DNA of 64,000 bases from Zea mays (lineage: Eukaryota > Streptophyta > Magnoliopsida > Poales > Poaceae), in contig NC_050096.1 in assembly GCF_902167145.1 (NCBI RefSeq), positions 265,320,622-265,384,621 on the forward strand, in the 5' to 3' direction. The translations under genes were made by a program, and so were the position numbers. The notes beneath the pieces were generated by a model. That model did no database searches. It was not told the DNA's origin and was given only the letters and a program-made list of their open reading frames with translations. The first letter of the stretch is position 1, and the number at the start of each line of letters is the position of its first letter. This document shows positions 20,167 to 31,239 of the stretch, piece after piece.

Positions 20167-21809
20167 TGTCGGCGTTTCGAGACCGGGGGGTCCCTGAGCC
20201 GACGAGTGAGTGTGCCGCGTGCCCCAGCCCAGATGGGTCGAGCGCGTGGGCGAGCGCGAAGGGGGGAAAGCGAGGTGGCCGGAGACGGGCGTGAGAGAGG
20301 TGGAAATCCCGCGGCCTTCGTGTTCGTCCCGCGCCCAGGTCGGGTGCGCTTGCAGTAGGGGGTTACAAGCGTCCACGCGGGTGAGGGAAGCGAGCGGCCC
20401 CAAGAGAGCGCCTGTCCCGTCCTCGTCCCCGCGCGGCCAACCTTCTCTAGGAAGGCCCTGGTCCTTCCTTTTATAGGCGTAAGGAGAGGATCCAGGTGTA
20501 CAATGGGGGTGTAGCAGAGTGCTACGTGTCTAGCGGGGGAGAGCTAGCGCCCTAAGTACATGCCGATGTAGCAGCCGGAGAGATCTTGGCACCCGGTCGG
20601 TGTGATGTCGTGGCCGTCGGAGGAGTGGCGGAGCCTGGCGGAGGGACAGCTGTCGGAGTGGTCGAGTCCTTGCTGACGTCCTCCTACTTCCGTAAGAGAG
20701 CTGAGAGCCGCCGTCGTCACAGGGCACGCGGGGCGCCATCATTGCCTATCTGGCGGAGCTAGCCAGATGGGACACCGGTCTTGTTCTCTGCGACCCGAGT
20801 CGGCTCGGGGTAGGGTGATGATGGTGCTTCCTGTTGACGTGGCGGGCCCGCGCCCGAGGTCGGGCGACGTGGGGGCTCCTCCGAGGCTGGGGTCCAGTCT
20901 GTCTTCCGTGGCCGAGGCCGAGCCCGAGCCCCTGGGTCGGGCGAGGCGGAGGTCGTTCGGCAGAGGCCAGGGCGGAGTCCGAGCCCTGGGGTCGGGCGAA
21001 GCGGAGTTCGTCGTCTTCTGGGGCTGAGCCCGAGTCCGAGCCCTGGGTCGGGCGGAGCGGAGTTCGCCGTCTTCCGGGTCTTAGCCCGAGTCCGAGCCCT
21101 GGGTCGGGCGGAGCGGAGTTCGCCGTCTTCCGGGTCTTAGCCCGAGTCCGAGCCCTGGGTCGGGCGGAGCGGAGTTCGCCGTCTTCCGGGTCTTAGCCCG
21201 AGTCCGAGCCCTGGGTCGGGCGGAGCGGAGTTCGCCGTCTTCCGGGTCTTAGACCGAGTCCGAGCCCTGGGTCGGGCGGAGCGGAGTTCGCCGTCTTCCG
21301 GTCTTAGCCCGAGTTCCTATGGCGCCTTCGGCAAGGCCTGACTGCCTGTCAGTCTCACTCTGTCAAGTGGCACTGCAGTCGGAGTGGCGCAGGCGGCGCT
21401 GTCCTTCTATCAGACCGGTCAGTGGAGCGGCGAAGTGACGGCGGTCACTTCGGCTCTGCCGGGGGGCGCGCGTCAGGATAAAGGTGTCAGGCCACCTTTG
21501 CGTTAAATGCTCCTGCGACTCGGTCGGTCGGTGCGGTGATTTAGTCAGGGTTGCTTCTTAGCGAAGGCAAGGCCTCGGGCGAGCCGGAGATGTGTCCGCC
21601 GTTAAAGCGGGGCCTCGGGCGAGACGGAAATCCCCCGGGGTCGGCTGCCCTTGCCCGAGGCTAGGCTCGGGCGAGGCGTGATCGAGTCGTTCGTATGGAC
21701 TGATCCCTGACTTAATCGCACCCATCAGGCCTCTGCAGCTTTATGCTGATGGGGGTTACCAGCTGAGAATTAGGCGTCTTGAGGGTACCCCTAATTATGG
21801 TCCCCGACA
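20167..21809 (-). mobile_element. Solo LTR of a Tat-lineage gypsy element
   Basis: On the minus strand the segment starts TGTCGGGGACCATAATTAGG and ends TCGAAACGCCGACA, matching the LTR of elements A and D. The 5-mer CTATA directly flanks it on both sides (20162-20166, 21810-21814). There is no internal domain, so it is a solo LTR left by recombination between two LTRs. Confidence 0.88.
20960..21315 (-). repeat. 56-bp tandem array inside the solo LTR
   Basis: The word gtcttccggg recurs at 21069, 21125, 21181 and 21237, and a slightly altered copy at 21293, always 56 bases apart; about six units in all, nearly identical. Elements A and D carry related arrays with 54- and 57-bp periods at the same LTR position. 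Confidence 0.9.
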
Positions 21810-22866
21810 CTATATATGATATCATGACACGTGGACAAGTTTCATGATTTTCTGACTTTGTTTGTGTTTTATACAATTTTTAAACACGTGGATGACAAGT
21901 TCACAGTCATGTTTAGTGAGCATGTTGCTCGAAGTTTCCGGTCCACTCCTGAAATCGATCGTAACTTGTGCTAAGTAGCATGGATATTATTTTTGCATGC
22001 ACGGTTTTTCAAGTTTCGAGTGACCTGCAGTTTAAATCTGAATTTTCCGAAGAAATTCAAATAAATGAACTAAATCTACTACCTATTGAAAACTCTGTTA
22101 TAATTGTCCCAAAATGGTACATTTAGGTCAATATAGTGTAGGAACATACCACAAAAAGTTTGGTTGAAAATGAAAATAAAAATAAAAATGTACTTTACCG
22201 AGGGTCAAATGTTTGACACTCGGCAAATAGGACTTTGCCGAGTGCCGGATCGAGGACACTCGGCAAAGTATATTTTAAAATTTAAAAAAATCTTTGCCGA
22301 GTGCAAGATCACGGACACTCGGCAAAGACCGTTTACTTACCGACAGTTAGCCCTTTCTTCCTCACTCTCACTCACACTCTGACTCACACTCTCACCGCGT
22401 CGTCGTCCCATCGCCGTCCGGTCGCGCCGCCCTCGACGCGCCGCCGCCCGCGCCCCGCCCGGCCGCCCGCGCCCCTCGCCGCGCTCGCCGTCTGCTGCAC
22501 CCGCGCCCCCCACCGCGCCCTCGCTCGCCCGCCGTCGCGCCTCGACCGCCGCGACTCGTCGTCTCGCCCGCGACCCCGCGCCCCGTCGTCTCGCCCGCGA
22601 CCAAACCTCGAAGGTGATTTATATGAAACTATTAGGTTTAATATTGAGTCATATTTATATACGTGCTTTGGTTAGGATAATATGTAGTCTTGTTGTGTTA
22701 TCTCTGATAAATTAAATATATATAGATGTGATTGCCGGCCATCGTGCCGTTGAAATATGCGTAGTTGTCAGCCATCGTGCTGATACTTTTATTTGTAGGT
22801 TTTATAAACCTCCCCATGCAGGGGAGGTGCTGCCGAAATTTTCTATTGCTAGGCTTATGTTAGAGG

Positions 22867-22998
22867 ATGGAGGACCGTGAGTGGATGTACACGGGCCGTA
22901 GAGGAAGGAACGATGTGATCCATGAATGGATTAGAAAGACCGATGATTTCGTGGAACGGGCATATGACGAAGCTGCTAAAGGAGAGTTATGTTTTTAG
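22867..22998 (+). pseudogene. Truncated CACTA transposase, transposase-associated N-terminal domain
   Basis: 43-codon frame starting MEDREWMYTGRRGR, with HEWIRKTDDFVERAYDEAA after it. This matches the start of the transposase-associated domain found at the N-terminus of plant CACTA TNP2-type proteins (M-D-R-x-WMY pattern). The frame ends at TAG 22996, and the following 250 bases are repeats of 'gaacttgtgttgatact' type with no transposase. The rest of the gene is deleted. Intact family members run to many hundreds of residues. Confidence 0.65.
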
Positions 22999-23254
22999 TG
23001 TTTCGAACACAAAACTTATGTTGAATACTTGTCAGAGCTTGTGAACTTGTGTTGATACTTCTGAACTTCTGTTAATACTGTTTGTGTTGAGAACCTCTCA
23101 ACTTATGTTGAATACTTATGTCAGAATTTGTGTTAATACTGTTTGTGTTGGCTATATATGTCTGTGATGTATATATGTGATATCTGTGAAATATCTTTTG
23201 TTTGTTTAGATGGAATAGGGAAAACAAATAAAAAAGGTGTGCACTGGTCACTTT

Positions 23255-23729
23255 GTCGAGTGTAACACTCGGCAAAGAGGTGCTTTGCCGAGTGTCAGAA
23301 CCATAGCACTCGGCAAAGAACCAAGACCTAGGCACCGGTATAGGTTCTTTGCCGAGTGTAGTGGCTCTAGCACTCGGCAAAGAAGCACGCTTTGTCGAGT
23401 GTCGTACTAGGCACTCGGCAAAGTACCTGACATGGGGACCCCTCTGGCGGATTCTTTGCCGAGTGCTGTCAAGCAGACACTCGGCAAAGACTCCGTCTCC
23501 GTCACCCGTCGCCGTAACGGATGCTTTTCTTTGCCGAGTGCTCTCTAGCACTCGGCAAACCACTTTGTCGAGTACCCGAGAAAAAGTACTCGGCAAAGAC
23601 GACTTTGCCGATGCACTGTATGTCGAGCCCTCTTTGCCGAGTGTGACACTCGGCAAAGCATTTGCCAAGTGTTTTTAAGGCTTTGCCGAGTGCTTCAGGC
23701 ACTCGGCAAAGCCGTCGGTTCCGGTAGTG
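23255..23729. repeat. CACTA subterminal repeats (CACTCGGCAAAG / CTTTGCCGAGTG)
   Basis: Roughly seventeen copies of the 12-mer in both orientations, many arranged as inverted pairs with 4-30 bases between. In En/Spm-type elements such subterminal repeats bind the element's own DNA-binding protein. Open frames read through this array are artefacts of the repeat. Confidence 0.85.
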
Positions 23730-25783
23730 CATGCTGACAAGTGGGAACACCTTAATTAATCTCGTACACTGCTGAACATCAACGATGGATTGTTCAACTT
23801 GTGGGAAAAACAGTCAGTAAAAACAGTAAATGAGGTATCTAGGTATCCAAACTTAATTAAACATATTCCATTAATACTAAACCGAACCATCCTTTTCGTA
23901 CTTCAAAAGTGGATACACAACACAAGGATTTAGGCTCTCAAGCGAGGGGAATTAACATTCCATGATGTATAAAGGAATTACATGGCGTACCACATTAATC
24001 ATAAGAATCTACTCCGTGCATTCCTTGTAGCCACGCCTGAACGTACTAACATACTTGCAGACATTGTAAAGTACAACCAGCTACACCATTTATCAAGCAT
24101 GTCGTATCTGACGACATGAACTCAATCGTACGTACCATATTTACCCGTGCAACTTGACGAGCTCAACACTATGGCATGCCCCAGGTGTGCACACGTATGA
24201 TTCCATGCCTACAACAAAATAAGATTGGTTGAGCTTCTATTGAGCAAGACAAACTGTTCATTAGCCATGCAACTCTCTCCTCCTTTGAGCTATAAAAGGA
24301 AGGGGTAGCGAAATGTAGAAAGGGTTGTTTTGCTTTTGTCTCGGCTTTGCTTAGTTTCAAATGAACCTGACCTTATGGGCTTCGATTCAATTCTGGACAT
24401 GATAGACAATGGTGAACAAGAGGACAACCAGTCTAGAACTCTCACCAGAACCAAAATGGAAGGGAGAGCTAGTTGGTCACCACAAAGGTAAAGAACAATC
24501 CTAAGATGGCTAAGGGCTGAAAGCTGAAATGTAAGCTACGACAAAATAGAGGGGTAGACTATTTAGTTTAGTATCACTTGCTTAACTTTTGTTTTGGCCT
24601 AGGGTTTTAGTACTCGTATTTTCTATCTCTAGACGACTCTAGTTCTTAGCCAAGGATCCACAACGATTTTGTACTTCGACTGTGTTTGTGCTCTTCAAGT
24701 TTAATCCGAGGAAGGGTCACTGATTCTATCCATAGGTTTTGATCACTTCTCAATTTCATGTTTGCACCCTTAACTTGCTGGAATTTCTGAAATCTTATGT
24801 TCTTGATTTCTCACTTTCCCTTCTCTTTGTGGTTTTGTGGAGAACCTTTGAGTTCTTTTGATATGGGTGAAGTTGGAGATTGATTTATGTGTGGATAAAC
24901 TCTTTGGATCACTGCATATGCCCTCATGGTGCAGTTCTTGGTCGTGATCCGAGCTAAGTTCTCTTTGAGTTTGTTTTGAGAAAACCCCAACAAAACCACA
25001 TCACTCTTGGGATTTCTGATTTGCGATTGGATTTCTTGTTTGTTCGAGTTCATACTTCACCAGAGAAATTCCTTTACCCCACGCAAACAGTATGTCAAAT
25101 TTTAGATCGTACTTTGCAATTTTACTTGTTCGGCACTGTCGCATGTCTGCGCGTCACTGTTGGATCCCGACACTGTCGAACCTTAGGCGAACACTACCGC
25201 TCAGACTTCCTTGTGATTTTGACTCTGATATTCTTCAAGAAGTTAGGTCTGTCGTTCTCAACATTTTGGGTGCATACAAACGACACTGTTGCTGCTCTGA
25301 GTCCCTAAAGGGTTTCTGGTTTGAACTTTGGGATCAAAGTCACGTACTCGCAAGATGAGAATTTTTAGTGGCTCCCATTCACCCCCTCCAGTCGTCTCAC
25401 TGGTCCTACACGAATGAGCAATTGGAATTTTGACAGCATAATGGATGAACAATAATTATTTCGATGAACGAACAGACAAATGATCAGACGAACGAACCAC
25501 GAACGATCGGACGAACGAACAAACAAACTATGAACAGTTGGACGAATGATCAAATGAACAACTAACCGATCCTTGTGCTTGTGTTGTACTTGTGTGGGAG
25601 TGGGAGTGGGAGTAAGATGCCATGAAATGGTTTTGGATGTCACGAGGGAGCCCCTTGCCCCTCTATTTATAGGCAAGGTGGGGGATTAGAGGAGGAGGCG
25701 ATTATTAGTGGAAGAAAAGCATGTATTAGCCGTGATAAGTGAAATTAGCTTGTAGAGTTCATTGTATGACACAGGAGGCGTAT
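23730..25783. other. Unclassified LTR-like debris
   Basis: Plus strand: a TATA box (ctataaaagg, about 24291) is followed over 1.1 kb by LTR-like leader sequence that ends ccattcaccccctccagtcgtctcactggtcctaca (about 25376-25411), a form typical of Copia LTR 3' ends, but no clear primer site follows. Minus strand: another TATA box (ctataaatag, 25658-25667) heads a stretch of GAAC-rich simple repeat (25455-25560). Neither family nor exact ends could be settled. The last five bases, cgtat (25779-25783), are the candidate target duplication of element A. Confidence 0.35.
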
Positions 25784-27107
25784 TGTTGGGGACCATAATT
25801 AGGGGTACCCCCAAGACTCCTAAACTCGGCTGGTAATCACCATCAGCACAAGCTGCAGAGGCCTAATGAGCGCAATTCAGGTCAAGGCTCCGTCCACTCA
25901 AGGGACACGGTCTCGCCTCGCCCGAGCCCAGCTTCGGGCAGGAACATTGGACCCAGGCGGATCCACGCCTCGCCCGAGGGCCTCCTCAAGCAACGGGCGC
26001 ACCCTCGACTCGCCCGAGGCCCAGCTCGGGCAGGCTTCGCAGTGAAGCAACCTTGGCCAGATCGCCTCGCCAACCGACTGTATCGTAGGAGCATTCAATG
26101 CAAGGATCGCCTGAAACCTTATCCTGACGCGCGCTCCTCAGTCGGCAGGACCGAAGTGACCGCAGTCACTTCGCCCCTCCACTGACTGACCTGACAGGAA
26201 AACAGCGTCGCTTGCCTCGCTCCGACTGCTGTGCCACCCGCCAGGGTGAGGCTGACAACAGCTAAGTCCGGCCTCATGCGCAACAGGAAGCTCCGCCTCG
26301 CCCGACCCCAGGGCTCGACTTCAACCTCGACCTCGGAAGACGGTCTCCGCCTTGCCCGACCCCAGGGCTCAGCCTCAACCTCGACCTCGGAAGACGGTCT
26401 CCGCCTCGCCCGACCCTAGGGCTCAGCCTCAACCTCGACCTCGGAGGAGTCACCGCCTCGCCCGACCTTGGGCTCAGGCTGACCACGCCATAGGGGGGTA
26501 CATCATTACCCTACCCCTAGCTAGCTCAGGCTACGGGGAACAAGACCGGCGTCCCATCTGGCTCGCCCCGGTAAACAAGTAATGATGACACCCCGCGTGC
26601 TCCCGTGATGACGGCGGTTCTCAGCCCCCTACGGAAGCAAGGAGACGTCAGCAAGGTCCCGTCAGCCCCGACAGTTGTGCTTCTACAGGGCTCAAGCGCT
26701 CCTCCGATGGCCACGGCGCCACATGCACAGGGCACTAGCACCTCTCCGACAGCCACGTCGGCATGTACATAGGGCTCTGGCTCCTCTCTGCTGGACACGT
26801 TAGCATATTGCTACATCCCCCATTGTACACCTGGACCCTCTCCTTACATCTATAAAAGGAAGGTCCAGGGCCCTCGTACGAGAGGGTGGCCGCGCGGGAG
26901 GACGGGCTAACGAGCAGGCTCTCTCCCTCTCCCGCGAACGCTTGTAACCCCCTACTGCAAGCGCATCCGCCCTAGGCGCGGGATAACACGAGCCGCGGTT
27001 CCCTTTTTCCCCCTTGTGTTCCATCTCGCGCCGACCCATTTGGGCTGGGACACGCAGCGACAATTTACTCGTCGGTCCAGGGACCCCCCGGGGTCGAAAC
27101 GCCGACA
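25784..27107 (+). repeat. 5' LTR of element A
   Basis: Starts TGTTGGGGACCATAATTAGG and ends TCGAAACGCCGACA, followed by the primer site. TATA box tataaaag at 26851. A short tandem array with a 54-bp period (units at 26334 and 26388) lies at the position where D has its 57-bp array. Confidence 0.88.
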
Positions 27108-27108
27108 G

Positions 27109-27127
27109 TTGGCGCGCCAGGTAGGGG
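27109..27127 (+). other. Primer-binding site of element A
   Basis: TTGGCGCGCCAGGTAGGGG begins two bases after the LTR, as expected for reverse-transcription priming. The form is the one seen in element D and related grass elements; the tRNA was not identified. Confidence 0.75.
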
Positions 27128-28274
27128 ACCTGTTGCGTGTTGACGAACAGCTTCCCGTCAAGCTCCAGGTGGGTAGTCTGCAGCAACTTCTCCAGCCCGG
27201 GACGCTGCTCCGTTTCGGGAATCTCGGGTTCACGTCCCTCGATGGCAGCTACGACATGGTACTCCTTCCTCCACCGCGCGACAACGACAACGACGGCCGT
27301 CAACCCGCCCGGCGGCGGCGGACTCGACGACGTCTTCCCCCCATGGCGGAAGAGCAACATCCGGGTCTGTCCCGCCACCTTCCTCGCCGCAGGAGAAGGA
27401 GGCGGGGCAACCGTGGCCAAGCAGGAGGCGGCACCTCGTCGGCCGTCGAGCGAGTCGACGACGCCGGCACCCCCGCGGGGGACACGTCTGGCGTCGACCT
27501 CGCGCCTGAGACGACGACGAGCGTCGTTTCCCCGCAACACGCCAACCCCAAGCGAACAGATGACGCCAGCACTCTCGTGGAGGACTTGCTAGGCATTAGC
27601 CTCGTACCTGAGATAACGGTGTAGTCCGTCTCCAACGCGACTTCGTCACCGTCCATCGATCGAGAGGTACCGTCCGTTTTCCACCCTGTGCCTTTTAGAT
27701 TCAGCTTCGACCCACCAAGCGACCCCGCTTCGGTGGACGCTTTCATAAAGGCGTATCTTAACCTTCCGGGGTACCATATGTGGTCAACCTGGGACCGACT
27801 GACGGCCGTCTCGACCTACGGGCCCCCGGGTTCTGAGGAAGATGACGAGCCCGACTCTGGTTGGGTTTTCTCCGGGCTCCGTGCTCCTAGTGCCATGCGG
27901 GACTTCATGACCGCATGTGACTACTGCCTCTCCAATTGCTCTGATGATGGCCACAGCCTTGACGACGAGGGCTGTGGCCCAAGTCGTGAATGTTTCCACG
28001 TCGATCTTGGGGGTCTCGACGAAGGCAACCACCTTGGTATGCCATAGGACGACGATCCCCCTAGGCCTGCGCCTCGCGTTGACATCCTTCGGGAGCTAGC
28101 TGTGGTCCCAGTCCCTGCGGGGGGTCAGGACACACAGCTCGAGCAAATCCGCGAGATGCAGGCCAAGCTCGACGAGGAAGCAGGACAACTTATGCAGCTC
28201 CGGCAAAACATCGGACAGGAGTGGGCAGGCCGAGCGCTAGCAGGAGAAGCGCGTCATCAGGCCCAGGACGTCCA
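27118..28274 (+). pseudogene. Element A gag, 5' part
   Basis: One frame runs from about 27118 to the B insertion and aligns along its length with the gag of element D (36596-38191). Shared landmarks are LLPPPRDNDNDGRQPARRRR, DRLTAVSTYGP, AMRDFMTACDYCLS and VDILRELAVVPVP. It contains TAG stops at 27622-27624 and 28045-28047. The first stands where D has CAG, a C-to-T change. The ORF is therefore dead even before the insertion of B. Confidence 0.85.
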
Positions 28275-31097
28275 TGTAACATCCCAAAATCCCAAAATCC
28301 CAACCAAGGTTTGAAACCCTAACCTCCTAACCCCCCTATTTTATTTTTCTCCCTTAAACTATACCCTTAGAACCCCTTCTCATATGCATACACTTGAAAT
28401 AATTAGAGCACCTCACATAGACTATATTCATCACTCAAGATCATTTAGAGAATATTTTTGGTTTCAAAAGAAAAAGAAACAAAAAGAAACAAAAATAGAA
28501 AAAGGAAAAGAAAGGAATTAGAATTAGAAAAAGAAAAGAAAAAAAGAGAAACTCCTTCCCCCTCCTCGGCTGGGCCGAATCCGGCCCAACCAGCCCCCGC
28601 ACGCCCGCGCTCCCCTCCTCTCTCCCCGGCCCAGGCGGCCCAGCTCCGCGCGCCGCTCCCTCTCGTTGACAGCCTGGCCTCGCCCGTCAGCGTCTCGTCC
28701 CCTCCCTCTTGCGCCGCTCCCTCTCACTGGCAGCCAGGGCCCGCCTGTCAGCTTCGTCTTTCTCGCCCATCCCTCACCGGCGCATCCGCCGCCGAGCCCC
28801 CCCTCGCCCCGTCGCCTCGCCATTAAGGCTCGCCCAACCTCTGCAACAACCCCGCCACTGTACTCGAGCCGTCCCCTCACCCCCCCGCCCCCGCCTGCCC
28901 GAGCCATCTCAATCGGCGTTAGCGCCATTCCCGCCATCATGGCGAGCTCGCCGGTGCTCACCGTCTCCTCCATCCCCCTCCCTCCCCCGAGCGCCTATAA
29001 AAGGACCCGCCCGAGCCCCGTCTTCACCACATAGCTTCGGCCATCTCCACTGCCTTCTTCCCCGAGCCTATCGAGCTAGCGCCGCCGTGCCTCCCTCGTC
29101 GCTCCAGTGAGCTCCCTTCCCCCTCTCTTGCGATTTTCTGTCCAATTAAACTATGCTCGAAGCTCCGCCACACTCTCACGGTCACAGGGCGCCACTTTTC
29201 CCCCTCTATTGTGGTCGGCAACCGCACCGGCGACATCACCGCCACGGACACTCGCCACCGTGCCACGGACCGGCCGCCATAGGCCACCGCCGGTCCAATT
29301 CACCCCACCCCCGTGACCCCCTTCACCCGCCCGTGCTTCGCCACCGCTTCCCCGCCAAAGAACCGGACCCACGGCGGAGAACCGCCGCGGGACTCGCCGC
29401 CGGCCGGACCCCGGTCGAGCCCCCCTTCCTCCGTGCCGTCAACGCCGTCAGCCCCTCCCTCTCTCTGGCGTGCGGGCCCGCGCCACAGCGTCGTCCCCCG
29501 CCGTCGCCCCGCACAGCTGGGCCAACTGGGCCGCAAGCACACCCGCGCGCGCGCGCTCGCGCCTGGTGGGCCAAAATCCCCCCCGGACCAGCTAGCTGGA
29601 AATTCCTTTTTCTTTTTCTTTTCCCATTTCTTTTCCCCATTTTCATATATATATTTATATGCTGATATTTTATGCACCAAAAATAGTCTAAATAAATTAT
29701 AGGGCACAAAAATAATAAGGTATAAGAATTTGCACACCCCACTAAAGTCACTATGTTTGATGTATTGTTATTATCTGTGTTTGATTAGCGGAAGAGGGAT
29801 CCGATCCTCCGGAACTTATAGCTCCGGAAGAAGGGCAAGAACCCGACCCCTCCGAGATAAACATCTTGTGTCAGGAAAGCTTCGACGAAGGCAAGTCCAT
29901 CCTTCCCTTGATGCATTTTTTACCTATTTCTCTCTACCACTGCCTAAGCCTGGAATATGGGATGGGAATCGAATTGCATGGTGAGCATGAGAGAGCCCGC
30001 ATTAACTATTACTTTGATTAAAAGATATGGGGTAAGTAAAAGGGTGCAAGTAACATGTTTTCCAAAAAGTGTGCGATGAAGGGTATTCACCCTCATCACC
30101 TGGTGAGTAGGATGATCAGGGACTCCCTGGTTTAGGGGAGGGCCTAAGGTGTTGGCTCAGCTGGTTTAGGCGTGAGCAGAAGGATTTTCCTCTCGTATAA
30201 GGACCGGTTTGTCATCTTTCATTACATGTACTCATAAAAAGTACAACCACTCGAGGCTGTGTGGGCAGCCACTCGATCTGAACTCGTACGATTCAACCCC
30301 AGGGTTATGAAGGCTCGGGAGCACCGGGAGGATAAAGAGGGGGAAAGTTTTGTCCGGTTTGGACATGGCGGTGGCCCGACTCCTTCCGGTATAACCGTTA
30401 AGGTTAGGACGTGCAAGGAAGGAAAGAGTTTCGGATTCGGACCTCATTGGCCATGAGATCGCAGAGCCGGACTAGTGGGTAAAGTGTACCCCTCTACGCA
30501 GAGTCTAAACCTATTCGAATAGTCTGTGTCCACTGGTATGGACGAGTCTGATATGGTATGACAATTAGTGTTTCTACTACAACCGGGAACAGGGAAATGT
30601 GTGTGTATGTTCTGGAAAGAAAGTGGTGCCACGGGAGCGGGAAGCTCAGTGGTGGTCAAGCAAGTGTTATTTCTATTGTCTTGGGAAAACCTTAAAACAA
30701 CGAGTACTGCCTTTCTCCGAAAAAGTATAAGTGACTTCAACTCCACCATATGAAGCATGTATAATATAGGTCACTTTCTCTTTACGGGAGCCGGGTGGGC
30801 TTGCGGAATACCTAGTGTATTCACCCAGATTTATTTATGTTTTTCAGCAGCTGAAGACTTCTTTTCTGCTATGCTTGATTGATGGGGCTGTGTCTTCACC
30901 CAGTTCTGCCTGTGGCCTGGGCTATTTTACCTTCCACTGCACTTTATGATTTTCGGCTCACTCTCGAGCTTGTATCCCCCGGTATTGTAATAACATTATT
31001 CAGACTCTGTAACTATTTGAAGTAATGAATGTGGTTACTAGCCTCCTAGGACTAGTAATTGTATCACATTTGAGTCCCAAAGGATCGGGACGCTTCA
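28275..31097 (+). repeat. 5' LTR of element B
   Basis: 2823 bp, TGTAACATCCCAAAATCCC ... GGATCGGGACGCTTCA. TATA box (ctataaaagg) at about 28995. It has an A/G-rich stretch (28465-28555), a GC-rich upstream part and a coding-like open stretch without an ATG at about 29785-30021. Confidence 0.92.
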
Positions 31098-31099
31098 GG

Positions 31100-31111
31100 T
31101 GGTATCAGAGC
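31100..31111 (+). other. Primer-binding site of element B (initiator Met tRNA)
   Basis: TGGTATCAGAGC, the complement of the 3' end of plant initiator methionine tRNA, three bases after the LTR. Confidence 0.9.
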
Positions 31112-31239
31112 CTATAGGACTGGCCGTAGACCGCAGCCCTGACCTTAAAAGTTGCCTTAACAAGAAAACAACCCTTACCCCCAAGAAACACTCTCCCTCC
31201 TTTCCCCGATATTAACAGACCCTTCTTTTCTTCTACCAG

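Larger units (their letters stand above)
21810..23729 (+). mobile_element. CACTA (En/Spm-like) element, deletion derivative
   Basis: The right end, reverse-complemented, is CACTACCGGAACCGACGG followed by CTTTGCCGAGTG. This is a CACTA terminus with its subterminal repeats. The repeat CACTCGGCAAAG and its inverse occur in two clusters (about 22195-22335 and 23255-23729). Between them are a GC-rich leader (22390-22610) and a truncated transposase exon (22867). The left terminus was not found; sequence left of the solo LTR (about 19800-20166) probably belongs to it. Confidence 0.75.

Noticed and set aside
23072..23668. 198-codon minus-strand frame across the CACTA repeats
   Set aside because: It is a translation of the CACTCGGCAAAG array (recurring LPSVTLGK-like words), not a protein-coding gene.
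22195..23729. Regularly repeated short units resembling a CRISPR array
   Set aside because: The repeats occur in both orientations with irregular spacing and belong to a plant CACTA transposon; the genome is eukaryotic.
26800..27540. 246-codon minus-strand frame across the end of the A LTR and the start of gag
   Set aside because: It crosses the LTR-primer site boundary and overlaps the gag frame on the plus strand, which is conserved with element D.
28524..28973. GC-rich frames on both strands in the LTRs of element B (also 59979-60443)
   Set aside because: They lie upstream of the LTR TATA box, differ in frame between the two LTRs through indels, and have no domain.
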